A DNA stretch of 64,000 nt from Syntrophomonas wolfei subsp. methylbutyratica (GCF_001570625.1 NZ_BBQT01000001.1:1-64000), one strand, 5' to 3'. Positions 25,868-36,073 are shown, counted from the stretch's first letter. The notes: a model not told the origin generated them from the letters alone. Translations and numbers: made by a program.

Positions 25868-28800
25868 CTATTTATTAATCAAACCCGAATGGAGGAGAAG
25901 CCTGCGCACCATGATTGTGGTCTCGGCTCTTGTAATGTTGTCCAGAGGAGCTATCCGGCCGTTGTCTCTGCCGGTAACAACACCTGTCTTTACGCATTTT
26001 GACACAGAATCCTTAGCCCAGTCAGAAACATCAGCATTGTCGTCGAATGCCGCAAGAATGTCGCTTACATCTATCTCAAGCTCTTCTCCCAGCTTGGTAG
26101 CACCCATGGCTCGCGCTAAAATTGCCATAGCTTCCTGACGGGTGATATTTCCGTCAGGTTTAAATGTCCCGTCATCATAGCCCCTAACTAAACCATAGTA
26201 TGATGATGTTGAAATGTATTCCCTATACCATTCGCCTGCCTTGACATCAAAGAAATCATTCTTATATTCTTCCGCTCTAAGCCCTAATGCCCTAAGCATA
26301 ACTGCCGAAAACTCAGCCCTGGTTATATTGCGCTCAGGCTCGAATAAATCATTGCCCACTCCGCTGATTATCAATCTTGAGGCCATATCGTTGACATCTT
26401 TCTCTGCCCAATGGTTTTCAACATCCCGAAAGGTTTTCGGGCTATAGATTAACAAGTAGGCGCTGTTGGTCAGGCTGTTGATTTTTGCATAATATTTGCC
26501 GTCTATCATTGCAATGACTGTAGGCACATGGGAAAAGGTTCCGTCGGAATTCAGAATAACACCTGTCGTAATTTTGGACGGATCGACACCTTCAGGTATC
26601 GCAATCATCCTTTCTACATATGCGTTGAATTTGGAAACCTCCACGGTCTTGCTTCCGCTTGAGCAGGTAATTTCAAACTCAATGGGCTTTACGATAATTT
26701 GATAATTGTTTTTGTCTGCGGTATCTTCAACGATTTTAACAGTATCTGTGGCCGGCTCAGATATTTTTACGCTTACCGCAATATCCTTCAATTCCACCTG
26801 TTTTCCGATCTGTTCTGAAACGGCGTCAATATTTATTTGGGATGCCGGCAGCGTATAAGTAATCTGTCCGGTTTTAATTTCAAGAACAGCATCTTTGCTT
26901 GCCATGTTCTTGACGGTATGGCCGTTCAGAGTACCGATGACAACATCCGCACCGCTCATAACCGGAATGGTTACAACTGCATGGTTGCCTTCCCGTGCCA
27001 GTGTCTCTTCCACTTTTTTATCGTCTATAACAACGGTTGTAACCTTTTTATCGCCTTCCCGGGTGGTGGTTGCCGCAGCGACCGTTTCGGACTTGCCGTT
27101 GGCATTATTCGTACTTTGCGAATTTGAAGGAGAACCAAGCGAATTGCCATTTCCCGCACTGGGAATGGGTATTATGTCTATATTCACGGTCTGAGTATTT
27201 GAATATTTGCCACTAGGGCCTTTTACTCTATATGTAAAAGAATCATGACCTACCTGTTTCATATCATGAGTACAATATTCAAATTGATTATCTCCGGTAA
27301 TGGTTACGGTTCCCTTTTTGGCCTGCTCTACAATCTCAAAGGTAAGCTTCCAGTCAGTGCCATCATTACTTGATCCGGCGTCATACGATCCTATCAACCG
27401 GCCTTCAAGAGTTGAACCTGCGTACACTGTCCATCCCCGTACATCCGAAACAACCCAGCTGCCGTCTGTCATATTAACCAAGGTTCCATTATACGATCCT
27501 TTTGAATCTATAACGGTGGTTCCGCTGCTTTGATTGAGTTTATAGTAATAAACCAAATTACCATACTTATGGTGTGAGCTATCTACGCCCCTGTACATCC
27601 AAGCTACAATTTCATCAGGATTCAGTGCAGTATTCCAAAATTGGATTTCATCCATTCGTCCGCTAAAAAATTGGTTGACTGCGGTTGTACCACCAATACT
27701 AATATTACCCGCTAAAGGCGCAGGTGCGTAAAAGTGCATGGAATCTAAGGTCATTTCATAATACTTTGTCCCATTTGCATAAACTATTACACTTTCTCCT
27801 GACTTCGTAAGCGCAATATGAGTCCACTGGTTCATCGGAATCTTGGTGATATTGGTTAATGATATTTCGTCATTCCAAGGAAAAGCATTTTGCCAGCTGT
27901 AATTTAGCCCATTAAATCCAAAGTACAGGTATCCTTCATCGTCATTATATTTAATAAATCTAAAATCTAAACCTAAAGATCCCCTAGTTTCATCTCCTTC
28001 TTGGCGATATAGAGTTTGGTATGGTTCATTTTCTCTGGGGAAAATCCACATAGATATGGTAAAATCCGAATTGCCTCCTATCTTGGTATCTTCGAATGGG
28101 ACATTAATCCGCCCTTGCGAATTTTCAGGAAAATCCAGCGCACTGCCAAACCCCGCGACCGGTTTGGCATAGTCATGGGCGTTAAGGATTATTCTGCTGT
28201 TTTGAACATCCCCTGGATTTATACTTATTAAAGGTCCTGCTGACTCTAAACTAATATATTTGCTTTGTGCTGATTTATCCACAAAAAATCCGGTTATCCC
28301 TTCACTATTGATTACATGTTCTTGTTCATTCAAAGTTATCTTATTTTCATTTTCAGGTGACAAATTTTCTACTTCTAATCTTACATATGTTAAATCTGTA
28401 CCTTTGACGTCACCACGCTTAATAATAGTTTTTCCTACACCATATCTTCCATTTCCTATATCTGCACCACCGCCTCCTCCGGTAGCAATAACCGTGGGAT
28501 AGTTATTGATAATTATAGTGCCTCCGGAACCTCCACTTAATCTGGGATGACCTCCACCGCCGATTCCCGCACTGCCATTGCCTCCTGTGGCTATGACTGT
28601 TCCGTTGTTAATTGTCACATTGCCACCGTCGCACCTCTCGCCCCCTCCTATTCCCGCAGCATAGTCACCGCCTGTTGCTGTAACTGTTCCGCCGTTTATG
28701 GTAATCTCTCCGATATAAGAGCCTAGGGCTCTTCCGCCGATGCCTGCGCCACCACCGTAACGGGCTATGGCTGTGACTGTTCCGCCGTTTATGGTAATCT

Positions 28801-29650
28801 CTCCGCTAGATCCTTCGGCTCCTCCGCCGATGCCTGCACTGCCGGCAACGCCTGTGGCATTGAGGGAGCCCCTCTCATCCCCCTTTGATTGTGCGTAAAT
28901 TGTCAAACTATTATCTTTGGGGACGTTGATGCCCGCATCATCCCGCTTCCCTCTGATGGTAAGGGATGAACTATCTGCCAGGATTAGATGAACATTACCA
29001 CTTACAGTGATTGCACCGGTTCTATTGATATTGCCTTCCACTATATACCAGCCCTCATTTAGAGTGGCGGTCTTCGAGGTTATTTTAGCAACAGTTTTAT
29101 TCCCCGTATTTTTTGTCACGCCGTTTTCGTCTATATAAGTGTATCCCCCTTCAGCCCTAAGCCCAGCACCCATCATCAGGTTCTCGCCAGGTTCTTCTTC
29201 CGCACTTTCCCCTATTTCTTCTTTTATATCCTCTTCCGTCAGCTTTGCTTGATAAAAAGCGACTATCCGGGCTCCTTCTTCCGTATCAATATCGTAAATC
29301 TGCAGATAATTGCCTGCCGCAACACCGGCGGTTATATCTGCACCTGACTCATAGTCTGCAATCATGGTATCTCCGGTTGTTGGGGCCGTGTCTCCCACCC
29401 GAGGTGTTGCAATCTCCTGCTCCGTTATATTAACAAGCAAGTTCCCATAAACATAGCCGGTAACCGTTGCTGAAGTGGCCCCTGTCGTTTCCCCAGGGGA
29501 TAAAGTTACAGCCAGCAGAGGCACAAACTCAGGCCCTGCTATGTGGTCACTTGAATCTTCCGCCAACACTGGTGACACACCAACAAACACCTGGAAGAGC
29601 ATCGACACAATCAATACAACAGTCATCCTTTTTTGAATCGTTTTAAACAT
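25868..29650 (-). CDS. SLH surface protein with glycine-rich repeats and LamG-like domain
   Basis: 1260 residues. Signal peptide (VLIVSMLFQVFVGVSPVLA). About 200-440 is a beta-helix of 25-30-residue units of the form G-x-I-T-I-NGGTVTATGG-x-AGIGGG, visible also as near-identical DNA repeats around 28670-28810. Next, about 490-700, is a LamG/concanavalin-like domain (DFTISMWIFPRENEPYQTL, NQWTHIALTKSGESVIVYAN, GRMDEIQFWNTALNPDEI). A cadherin-like/Ig segment follows (GTVTITGDNQFEYC, SFTYRVKG). A linker and a further beta domain lead to three C-terminal SLH domains (RDVENHWAEKDVNDMASRLI, FFDVKAGEWYREYISTSSYY, FDDNADVSDWAKDSVSKCV). Probably binds carbohydrate or mediates contact with partner cells. 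Located 69 nt upstream of the SLH hydrolase gene, likely co-transcribed. Confidence 0.88.
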   Translation of the reverse strand: MFKTIQKRMTVVLIVSMLFQVFVGVSPVLAEDSSDHIAGPEFVPLLAVTLSPGETTGATSATVTGYVYGNLLVNITEQEIATPRVGDTAPTTGDTMIADYESGADITAGVAAGNYLQIYDIDTEEGARIVAFYQAKLTEEDIKEEIGESAEEEPGENLMMGAGLRAEGGYTYIDENGVTKNTGNKTVAKITSKTATLNEGWYIVEGNINRTGAITVSGNVHLILADSSSLTIRGKRDDAGINVPKDNSLTIYAQSKGDERGSLNATGVAGSAGIGGGAEGSSGEITINGGTVTAIARYGGGAGIGGRALGSYIGEITINGGTVTATGGDYAAGIGGGERCDGGNVTINNGTVIATGGNGSAGIGGGGHPRLSGGSGGTIIINNYPTVIATGGGGGADIGNGRYGVGKTIIKRGDVKGTDLTYVRLEVENLSPENENKITLNEQEHVINSEGITGFFVDKSAQSKYISLESAGPLISINPGDVQNSRIILNAHDYAKPVAGFGSALDFPENSQGRINVPFEDTKIGGNSDFTISMWIFPRENEPYQTLYRQEGDETRGSLGLDFRFIKYNDDEGYLYFGFNGLNYSWQNAFPWNDEISLTNITKIPMNQWTHIALTKSGESVIVYANGTKYYEMTLDSMHFYAPAPLAGNISIGGTTAVNQFFSGRMDEIQFWNTALNPDEIVAWMYRGVDSSHHKYGNLVYYYKLNQSSGTTVIDSKGSYNGTLVNMTDGSWVVSDVRGWTVYAGSTLEGRLIGSYDAGSSNDGTDWKLTFEIVEQAKKGTVTITGDNQFEYCTHDMKQVGHDSFTYRVKGPSGKYSNTQTVNIDIIPIPSAGNGNSLGSPSNSQSTNNANGKSETVAAATTTREGDKKVTTVVIDDKKVEETLAREGNHAVVTIPVMSGADVVIGTLNGHTVKNMASKDAVLEIKTGQITYTLPASQINIDAVSEQIGKQVELKDIAVSVKISEPATDTVKIVEDTADKNNYQIIVKPIEFEITCSSGSKTVEVSKFNAYVERMIAIPEGVDPSKITTGVILNSDGTFSHVPTVIAMIDGKYYAKINSLTNSAYLLIYSPKTFRDVENHWAEKDVNDMASRLIISGVGNDLFEPERNITRAEFSAVMLRALGLRAEEYKNDFFDVKAGEWYREYISTSSYYGLVRGYDDGTFKPDGNITRQEAMAILARAMGATKLGEELEIDVSDILAAFDDNADVSDWAKDSVSKCVKTGVVTGRDNGRIAPLDNITRAETTIMVRRLLLHSGLINK

Positions 29651-29736
29651 TCTTTATGCCCCCCAATCTATTCACAAATATTAAGTTATTATCCTTAAAC
29701 ATCAACATTTAATCTCAACATCATTTCATTATTCCG

Positions 29737-29970
29737 TTATCCCGCTAACCTTTTGCCGTAACCTAATCTGCTGCATTCAAAAACAGTCACCGTTTTTAGA
29801 TCTGCTCCATAAGGAAGAGAGGACCATATGTCACAGTGCGGGCAAGTCTTTTCATATGAAACCATGAATAAGGCATCGTTTTTGCAGCAGCACTTCCCCA
29901 GGCAGGGAAACATTTCCTCATCCACACCACAGTCCTCATCTGGAATTTTTTCTATCATATCAGTATTCAT
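29737..29970 (-). CDS. Small cysteine-rich hypothetical protein
   Basis: 77 residues; GAGGTG lies about 6 nt before the ATG. Acidic N-terminus, then a cluster CLGKCCCKN and a CPHC pair, plus a final Cys: eight cysteines in all, suggesting zinc or iron-sulfur binding in one small domain. The second part (YEKTCPHCDIW, KTVTVFECSRLGYGKRLAG) resembles a zinc-ribbon tail. No membrane segment. It lies between the large SLH gene and the divergent MalT-like regulator. No family recognised. Confidence 0.6.
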   Translation of the reverse strand: MNTDMIEKIPDEDCGVDEEMFPCLGKCCCKNDALFMVSYEKTCPHCDIWSSLPYGADLKTVTVFECSRLGYGKRLAG

Positions 29971-30196
29971 CTAAATCACCTCATTTTACGACCAAGCTGT
30001 ATATCAGCAGTGCATACTACTGTTCAGATAATTTTAAAACACCGGCAATTAACAAAACCGTGAACATAACTGCAAAACTTTTTTAAAAACTTTCTCATTC
30101 CGACTTTTTTATCATAATTCTTCGTATGCTTCCCGCAATTTTCCCTAATTTGTGTTACAATTTACCAATCATATATTAGTTGTGGAGTGTATGTGC

Positions 30197-33061
30197 ATGT
30201 TCAATATACCAAGCGCGAGGCTGACGATTCCCCGAGCCGCCGCAGGAGAAATTGTACGCCAAAATTTAATAGATACCGTCCTTAACAGTCCAACAAAGCT
30301 TGTGTATATCCATGCCGGCGCGGGTCACGGCAAGACGACCCTTCTGTCGCAATTTGCAAACAGCACCGAAAAGGTCGTCTGGCTTTCTCTGGACGGAGAA
30401 AACGATATTTTTACCTTTATAAACACGCTCTGCGAGGCTGTAAAGCAGACTTTCCCGGAATTTGACTTCTCCGCCTCGGAATACCTGCCCTTTTCCGAAA
30501 AGAACAATTTCATCTCCATGCTTGCGGGTGCACTGATCTGCAGCATTGAAAATATTTCCGGTGATTTTGTCGCCATCATGGACGATCTGCATACCATAGA
30601 AGAAGACGAGGTCAAAAAGCTTATCACCTGCCTGATCAAGTATCTCCCTAACAATGCCAAGCTTTGTTTCGGCAGCAGAGAGGCTCCTTGGCAGGATTTT
30701 TTATCGTTTAAAGTAAAGGGCAAGATCACAGAACTGACCCAAAAGGAGCTTGCGTTTACAAGAGAAGAAATCGTCGGTATCCTGGGTTTTGACGATCCCG
30801 CCATTTACGGTTCCACGGAGGGGTGGCCTCTGGCCATCCGTTCTTTCCAGGTATTGCTGGAGAACGGTATATCCATTGGCGACATTACTTCCTACGGCAA
30901 TGAAACTTTGTATGCCTACCTTTTCCGTGAATGCATAGCCAATCTGAACTCCGACATGGTGGATTTCCTTAAAAAATCCGCCTGCTTTGACGTGCTGGAC
31001 GCACAGATGCTGGATAATGTCCTGAATAAAAAAAATACACGACTCATGCTGGAAAGCCTTGTATCCAGAAATATATTCACCATCAAAACAGGCGACGGGT
31101 TTTATCGCTACCACGCGCTTTTCAGAAGCGGCCTGCTGGAAACGGGAGATAAGGACCAAATGCCTTTACTGAGGCAGAAAGCCGCCCGGTACTATTTTGA
31201 TCATAAGCAGTATTCAAGGGCAGCCCGGTACGCCATTGATTCGAAGGATGACGAACTTCTGGAAAATATAATCCTCGCATGCTACAGAGATTACATAAAA
31301 GCCGGCAATTACAATGAGCTTCGGATATGGTTCCGGGCGCTTAATGATGCGGCGGTCGAACTAAATCCAAGAATTCTTGTAGCCAAGGGTGCTTTTCTGT
31401 CCGTTCTCGGAAATTTTGTACAGGCCAAAGCATGCCTTGAGGCAGCGATACCCTTAATGAACAGAGACGATAAGGAGCTTTATTTTGAGGCTATGATGCA
31501 TAAGGCAAGGGTTCTCCGTAATTTCGTTTCATTCGAAGAATCAAACAGGCTGCTTGATGAGTTGATCGCCAAGCTTGACGATCCGACTGGGGAACTGGCA
31601 TATTCTGTAGTCATCGAAAAGCTGTACAACCTGTGCTGGAATTCGCAGATAGGCGAGGCCTATGCTCTTGCACGGCATATGATAGAGAGCTGCGCCCATG
31701 TCGGCAATATTAAGATCATGCGTTGGTTTGAAAGGTATCTTTGCACAATTCAATTTTTTGCCGGCAGGATGAAGGAGTCGGTTTACTATTACGAAAAATC
31801 CCTTGAGCTTCCCGAGGATGAACTGAACTATTTGGGTATGCACAGTACGGGCATCTATGTGGCCAAGGCTTATCAGATGCTGGGAGAACGAAGCCGTTCA
31901 CTGTCCGCACTGTCGGAGGAGCTTCAACGGCTCAGGAATACAGGAAACTATGAGGAAATGTGGGCAGGCTACCTGTTGGCAGCTGAAATTCACTTTCAGA
32001 ATACCTTTATTGATAAAATGAACGGCGAAAACGCATCCTATGAAACCGCCGTAAAGTATTTTACCTTGGCGGACGAGTATGCGCCTCTTTACCGTAAAAC
32101 TAATTTTCAGATGCATTGGGCAAAAATGCAGCGTCTTACCTACAGCCTTATTTTTACGGATGACCCGAAGGAAGACATTGTTCGGGAAATCTTTGAAAAT
32201 CTTGACCAGGCGGGAGCTTATTTAAAAAGCCTTGTCCTGGCCAGACTTATGGGGTATTTTTCCGCTATATCCGATTATCCGAACGCGGTTAAATGTGCGA
32301 ACCTGTGCATAGAGACAGGAGAGAGCTCCGGTATGCTCCTTCATGCGTCGCTGGCATACGGAGTACTTGTAAGAGCGGCAATCGAGACAAAGGATCATGA
32401 AAAGGCGACCAGCCTGACAGGGCGTTATCTTAAGCTTTGCTCCGACCATGGGTTCTATGAATATTTCAGGTTGCGGAAGGCTTACGACCCAGTCCTGGAA
32501 TTTGCGTATAACTACGGAATAGAGCCTGAATTTACCAAGCAGATGATAGAATTTGCCGGATACCGACCAAAGAAAGTATATATTGAAACATTGGGAGCCT
32601 TTACCGTTTATCAAGACAGAAGCAGGCAAAAGCTTTTAAAATTTAGGTCGAAAAAGGAACGTGAACTTTTGGCCTTTCTGCTCGATGCAGGCGACCAGGG
32701 GGCTACAAAAGAACAAATATATAACGCTATTTGGTGGGAATCGGAATCCAATAATATAAAAAACCTGATTGCGGTAAATCTGAGGCACATAAAAAATGAC
32801 CTTGAATGTGCCGGCATAATGGAATCAGTCATATACCGGGAAAACCGCTATTTTATCTGCCGGGACGAAATTGCGTGCGATATCGACCTTTTTGAAAGGA
32901 TATATGAAGAATTTAAGCTTCATAATACCAAAGTGCAAGCAAAAAATCTTTTATCCCTATACAAAGGAGAATACTTATCAGATTTCGAAGCACTTTGGGC
33001 TACTGCGAAAAGAATCAGGTATCACGAAATTTATGAGGAAGCCGCAAAGTATTGTCTATAA
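30197..33061 (+). CDS. MalT/LuxR-type P-loop regulator with OmpR-like HTH and BTAD output
   Basis: About 954 residues. The STAND-type NTPase domain begins with Walker A YIHAGAGHGKTTLLSQF, Walker B-like FVAIMDDLHTIEED, then GSREAPW and a winged-helix region with YHALFRSGLLE. A long helical TPR superhelix follows (about 330-790). The C-terminal 170 residues are a SARP-like output: VYIETLGAFTVYQDRS, LLKFRSKKERELLAFLLDAG, then LRHIKNDLECAGIMESVIYR and a BTAD tail. It lacks the LuxR-type HTH of true MalT. ATG 30197 has GGAG 9 nt upstream. It is divergent from the surface-protein cluster and upstream of a serine hydrolase, both possible targets. Confidence 0.85.
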   Translation: MFNIPSARLTIPRAAAGEIVRQNLIDTVLNSPTKLVYIHAGAGHGKTTLLSQFANSTEKVVWLSLDGENDIFTFINTLCEAVKQTFPEFDFSASEYLPFSEKNNFISMLAGALICSIENISGDFVAIMDDLHTIEEDEVKKLITCLIKYLPNNAKLCFGSREAPWQDFLSFKVKGKITELTQKELAFTREEIVGILGFDDPAIYGSTEGWPLAIRSFQVLLENGISIGDITSYGNETLYAYLFRECIANLNSDMVDFLKKSACFDVLDAQMLDNVLNKKNTRLMLESLVSRNIFTIKTGDGFYRYHALFRSGLLETGDKDQMPLLRQKAARYYFDHKQYSRAARYAIDSKDDELLENIILACYRDYIKAGNYNELRIWFRALNDAAVELNPRILVAKGAFLSVLGNFVQAKACLEAAIPLMNRDDKELYFEAMMHKARVLRNFVSFEESNRLLDELIAKLDDPTGELAYSVVIEKLYNLCWNSQIGEAYALARHMIESCAHVGNIKIMRWFERYLCTIQFFAGRMKESVYYYEKSLELPEDELNYLGMHSTGIYVAKAYQMLGERSRSLSALSEELQRLRNTGNYEEMWAGYLLAAEIHFQNTFIDKMNGENASYETAVKYFTLADEYAPLYRKTNFQMHWAKMQRLTYSLIFTDDPKEDIVREIFENLDQAGAYLKSLVLARLMGYFSAISDYPNAVKCANLCIETGESSGMLLHASLAYGVLVRAAIETKDHEKATSLTGRYLKLCSDHGFYEYFRLRKAYDPVLEFAYNYGIEPEFTKQMIEFAGYRPKKVYIETLGAFTVYQDRSRQKLLKFRSKKERELLAFLLDAGDQGATKEQIYNAIWWESESNNIKNLIAVNLRHIKNDLECAGIMESVIYRENRYFICRDEIACDIDLFERIYEEFKLHNTKVQAKNLLSLYKGEYLSDFEALWATAKRIRYHEIYEEAAKYCL

Positions 33062-33168
33062 AGCAGAAGGCCTCCATCATCCCTGAAATGCAAGTGGTCT
33101 TTGGCAGCTATTCTTTTAATACGGTACAGCGAAAATTTAAAACGCGTTTCTTTACACAGATCAAACGA

Positions 33169-33203
33169 TTACCTATTGTCAACATCTTTTGCGCATTCTT
33201 TAG
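33169..33203. repeat. 35-bp copy of the marR upstream sequence
   Basis: TTACCTATTGTCAACATC, then TTTTGC, then CATTCTTTAG. It matches 41293-41328 except for one missing T and one substitution. There it spans the -35 box and upstream region of the marR promoter; here the -10 box is absent. Confidence 0.65.
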
Positions 33204-33329
33204 TTAAATTTGTTGCCTTTTTGTTAGCCTGGTAATATAATGCAAAGACAGCTGGCAATTTTGGGCGATTGCTGCGGCTAGAACCAGGATAACTGGAAAA
33301 AGAAAAGGAATACGGAGGATGACAACAGT

Positions 33330-35402
33330 ATGAAAAAACTAAAAACACCTTGGTTTTATGTAGTGGTGGCAATATTTATGATGTTTCCAAGCATTGCATT
33401 TGCTGAAAACGATATTTATACTGATGTCAAAAAATCAGCCGTTGAATTGGCTGAAGTTCTTGTAAATGACTATAAAGTTTCCGGAGTTCAGTATGCGTTG
33501 ATTTCTGATGGGAAAATTGTCGTTTCAGGTACATCCGGAATTTTTCACAAAGCTAATATCAAGACCTTAGATAATAAATCAATATTTGGCATAGGTTCAA
33601 TAAGCAAAATGTTTCCTGCCACTGCCATAATGCTGCTTTCAGATCAAGGTAAATTGAACTTAGATGAACCGGTCGCAACCTATCTTCCGGAATTTAAAAT
33701 GGCAGATGAACGCTATAAAGAAATAACTGTAAGGATGCTTTTAAACCATTCTTCGGGAATAATGGGCAGCCTCTATGTTAACAGTGGAATGTATGATTAC
33801 CCAACTACACTTAATCATGATAATTTTTTAAAAGAGCTTGCCAAACAAAAATTAAAGGGAGATCCAGGAGAATTTTCCGTTTATTGCAATGACGGATTTA
33901 CTCTGGCAGAGCTTGTTGTTGAAAAGGTTAGCGGCATGAGTTTTTCAGAATTTATAAAGAAAAATATTACGGAACCTCTTGGCATGACTAATACCAAAAC
34001 ACCTCAAGACGACTTTGATAGAAATCGTCTTGCAAGAACATTTATAAATGAAAAAGAAACACCTATCGAAACTTTAAATATGATCGGAGCAGGCGGAGTA
34101 TACTCAACAGCTGAAGACTTATGCCGATTGGGACAAGCCTATATGAACGACCCGGGATATGCAGCTGCGGCAAAACTATTATCTCAGTATGCAAAGACCA
34201 AGACGATGCAAAAAGAGTATCTGAGAAGTATAGGGCCTGAACAGAACGAAGGACTTTTTGGCTATGGTTTAGGCTGGGATTCAGTTGATGCATATCCATA
34301 CAGCCAATACCATATTCAAGCATTAGTAAAGGGCGGTGATACAGGCTTGTATCATGGCAGCATGATAGTGCTTCCTGAATACAATATGGCTTTTGCGGCT
34401 GTGTTATCAGGCGGTTCCAGCTTCTACGGACAAGTAATGGGTCAAACATTGCTTCTTAAAACCCTGTTAGCCGAAAATGATATTACAGAAATTATTCCAC
34501 CTAGAGACCTTCAAGCACCGGTTCTATCCTCGATGCCATTAGAACAAACTTCATATGCAGGTATCTATGCTAACAACGCCATGGTTATGAATGTAAGTGT
34601 TGGAACAGAGGGGAAAATCACTATTTCGGCTTTATCACATAAAGATATACCTGATGAAATTTATCTTTATACATCTGAAGGTGTATTTGTCAACGAAGAT
34701 GGTAGCAAAAAGTTGACTTTTGTGAATGAGTCAAATGGGAAAACATATATACAGATCAAGCAATTTTTTAATTTGCCTAATATGGGACAGACGGTTATGA
34801 CTTCATATGAGTATGAGAAAACAGAGCCTAATATTATAGATGATGTATCGCAAAAAGCATGGGATGAACGAAACGGAACAAAATATTATATTGTAAATGA
34901 AATTCCTCAAAGTCAGGCTTATCATAAGCTGGAAAGCTCGCATTTTGAAATCACCACCAATAAAGAATTGCCAGGCTATGCCGTACAATATAAAATTGTT
35001 GATTCTGATACGGCTTGGCAAGATGTACAAATTCCTCTTATGGCAGGCCGCGATTTAGGAACCCTTGAAATTTCAAATATTGACGGGAAAGAATATCTTT
35101 CAAATGCTGGCTCGATTTTTATTAGTGAAAAAGATATGGCCGATATGTATGCGGGGGATAATGCTATCTGCACAATCCAGGAGAACGGATATGCTCGATG
35201 GTATACTATCAGCCAAAATGATGCCGGTAAAACAATGACGGTTAATTTGCCGGAAAACGCGTCATTTGCTGTTTATGATGAAGAATCGTGTGTTTACTAT
35301 TCTACGGTAAACGGTAATCAAGCAGTGAAGCTTCCCGAAAATGGAAAGGTTGTTTATATAGGAGAGGCTCCAGGAGACTGTTTTACTATTACCACCAAAT
35401 AA
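33330..35402 (+). CDS. Secreted beta-lactamase-fold serine hydrolase
   Basis: 690 residues. Signal peptide FYVVVAIFMMFPSIAFAEN. Catalytic SxxK is GSISKMF, Y-x-N is VYCNDGF, and the third motif is KGGDTG. DEPVATYLPEFKMADERYKEI and RMLLNHSSGI match the SLH-anchored paralogue at 23294 over the catalytic half. The remaining 300 residues are beta-rich and carry no SLH, so the enzyme is secreted or attached otherwise. GGAGG lies 11 nt before the ATG. It follows the MalT-like regulator by 268 nt. Peptidase, esterase or D-amino-acid hydrolase activity are all possible. Confidence 0.88.
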   Translation: MKKLKTPWFYVVVAIFMMFPSIAFAENDIYTDVKKSAVELAEVLVNDYKVSGVQYALISDGKIVVSGTSGIFHKANIKTLDNKSIFGIGSISKMFPATAIMLLSDQGKLNLDEPVATYLPEFKMADERYKEITVRMLLNHSSGIMGSLYVNSGMYDYPTTLNHDNFLKELAKQKLKGDPGEFSVYCNDGFTLAELVVEKVSGMSFSEFIKKNITEPLGMTNTKTPQDDFDRNRLARTFINEKETPIETLNMIGAGGVYSTAEDLCRLGQAYMNDPGYAAAAKLLSQYAKTKTMQKEYLRSIGPEQNEGLFGYGLGWDSVDAYPYSQYHIQALVKGGDTGLYHGSMIVLPEYNMAFAAVLSGGSSFYGQVMGQTLLLKTLLAENDITEIIPPRDLQAPVLSSMPLEQTSYAGIYANNAMVMNVSVGTEGKITISALSHKDIPDEIYLYTSEGVFVNEDGSKKLTFVNESNGKTYIQIKQFFNLPNMGQTVMTSYEYEKTEPNIIDDVSQKAWDERNGTKYYIVNEIPQSQAYHKLESSHFEITTNKELPGYAVQYKIVDSDTAWQDVQIPLMAGRDLGTLEISNIDGKEYLSNAGSIFISEKDMADMYAGDNAICTIQENGYARWYTISQNDAGKTMTVNLPENASFAVYDEESCVYYSTVNGNQAVKLPENGKVVYIGEAPGDCFTITTK

Positions 35403-35485
35403 GAAATTATAAAAATCAATGATATTGACCTTGTGAGAGCAGCAAGCATAACTGTCCGTATTTCAAGTTATTGGAGGGTCAAGGG

Positions 35486-35502
35486 GGACAGGTTCCTTGT
35501 CC
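35486..35502. repeat. REP-like GGACA/TGTCC hairpin
   Basis: The segment GGGTCAAGGGGGACAGGTTC, then CTTGTCC, contains a short hairpin GGACA...TGTCC. This kind of text recurs in many Clostridia genomes as an interspersed palindrome. A related GTGTCAAGG...CCTTTGACAC pair occurs around 56408-56446. Confidence 0.5.
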
Positions 35503-35536
35503 ATTGATTACAGCAAAGGAAGGAAGAGAAAAGAAA

Positions 35537-36073
35537 ATGTTATTGCCTGATTTGAATTTTGCGACAATAAACTCACTAAAACCGGTTGAGATAGTTATTA
35601 CCGAGGCTTCCCGGGCATTAAAAGATCAAGACCGGGTTATTGGCAGCAGTGAAATTGCTAATGTACTTAGGATAACTCTTCAAACTATTGCTGAAGCTGA
35701 TATTTCTTTTCGCGCTATTTATGCATACGGTACAAGCAAAATAAGCAATCCCGAAGAATATATTCCATCTGAGGATGCTGCCGGCACCTTTATAAGTTCA
35801 CATCTGCCATACTTGACACCAGGTCTTAATGATGGGCTATTAGCTCTAGTTGGATCTATTTTCTTTCTGGTTTTTAGGAGAAAGAAAATTAAACAAAAAG
35901 AACAGATTTTGTATGACGAAGCTGTGGCCAGAGAGAAATCCCTTCGTAATCAGCTTCTGTTAGAAGCTAATGCATCACAGGAACGAATCGACTATCTAAA
36001 GAGCATTCTTGCACTGTTAACCTATGCGTTAAAAGAACTTAAGCGAGATTTAACAGTATTAAAAGCTAACTAA
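35537..36073 (+). CDS. Hypothetical protein with one membrane helix and coiled-coil tail
   Basis: 178 residues from the ATG at 35537, which follows GGAAGGAAGAG by about 10 nt; the longer frame would start in a repeat sequence. Residues 1-90 form a soluble domain (LKPVEIVITEASRALKDQDR, then ADISFRAIYAYGT). One membrane helix LLALVGSIFFLVF is flanked by RRKKIKQK. A coiled-coil follows (EAVAREKSLRNQLLLEANAS, then LLTYALKELKRDLTVLKAN). Topology suggests a membrane-anchored cytoplasmic coiled coil. No family recognised. Confidence 0.6.
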   Translation: MLLPDLNFATINSLKPVEIVITEASRALKDQDRVIGSSEIANVLRITLQTIAEADISFRAIYAYGTSKISNPEEYIPSEDAAGTFISSHLPYLTPGLNDGLLALVGSIFFLVFRRKKIKQKEQILYDEAVAREKSLRNQLLLEANASQERIDYLKSILALLTYALKELKRDLTVLKAN

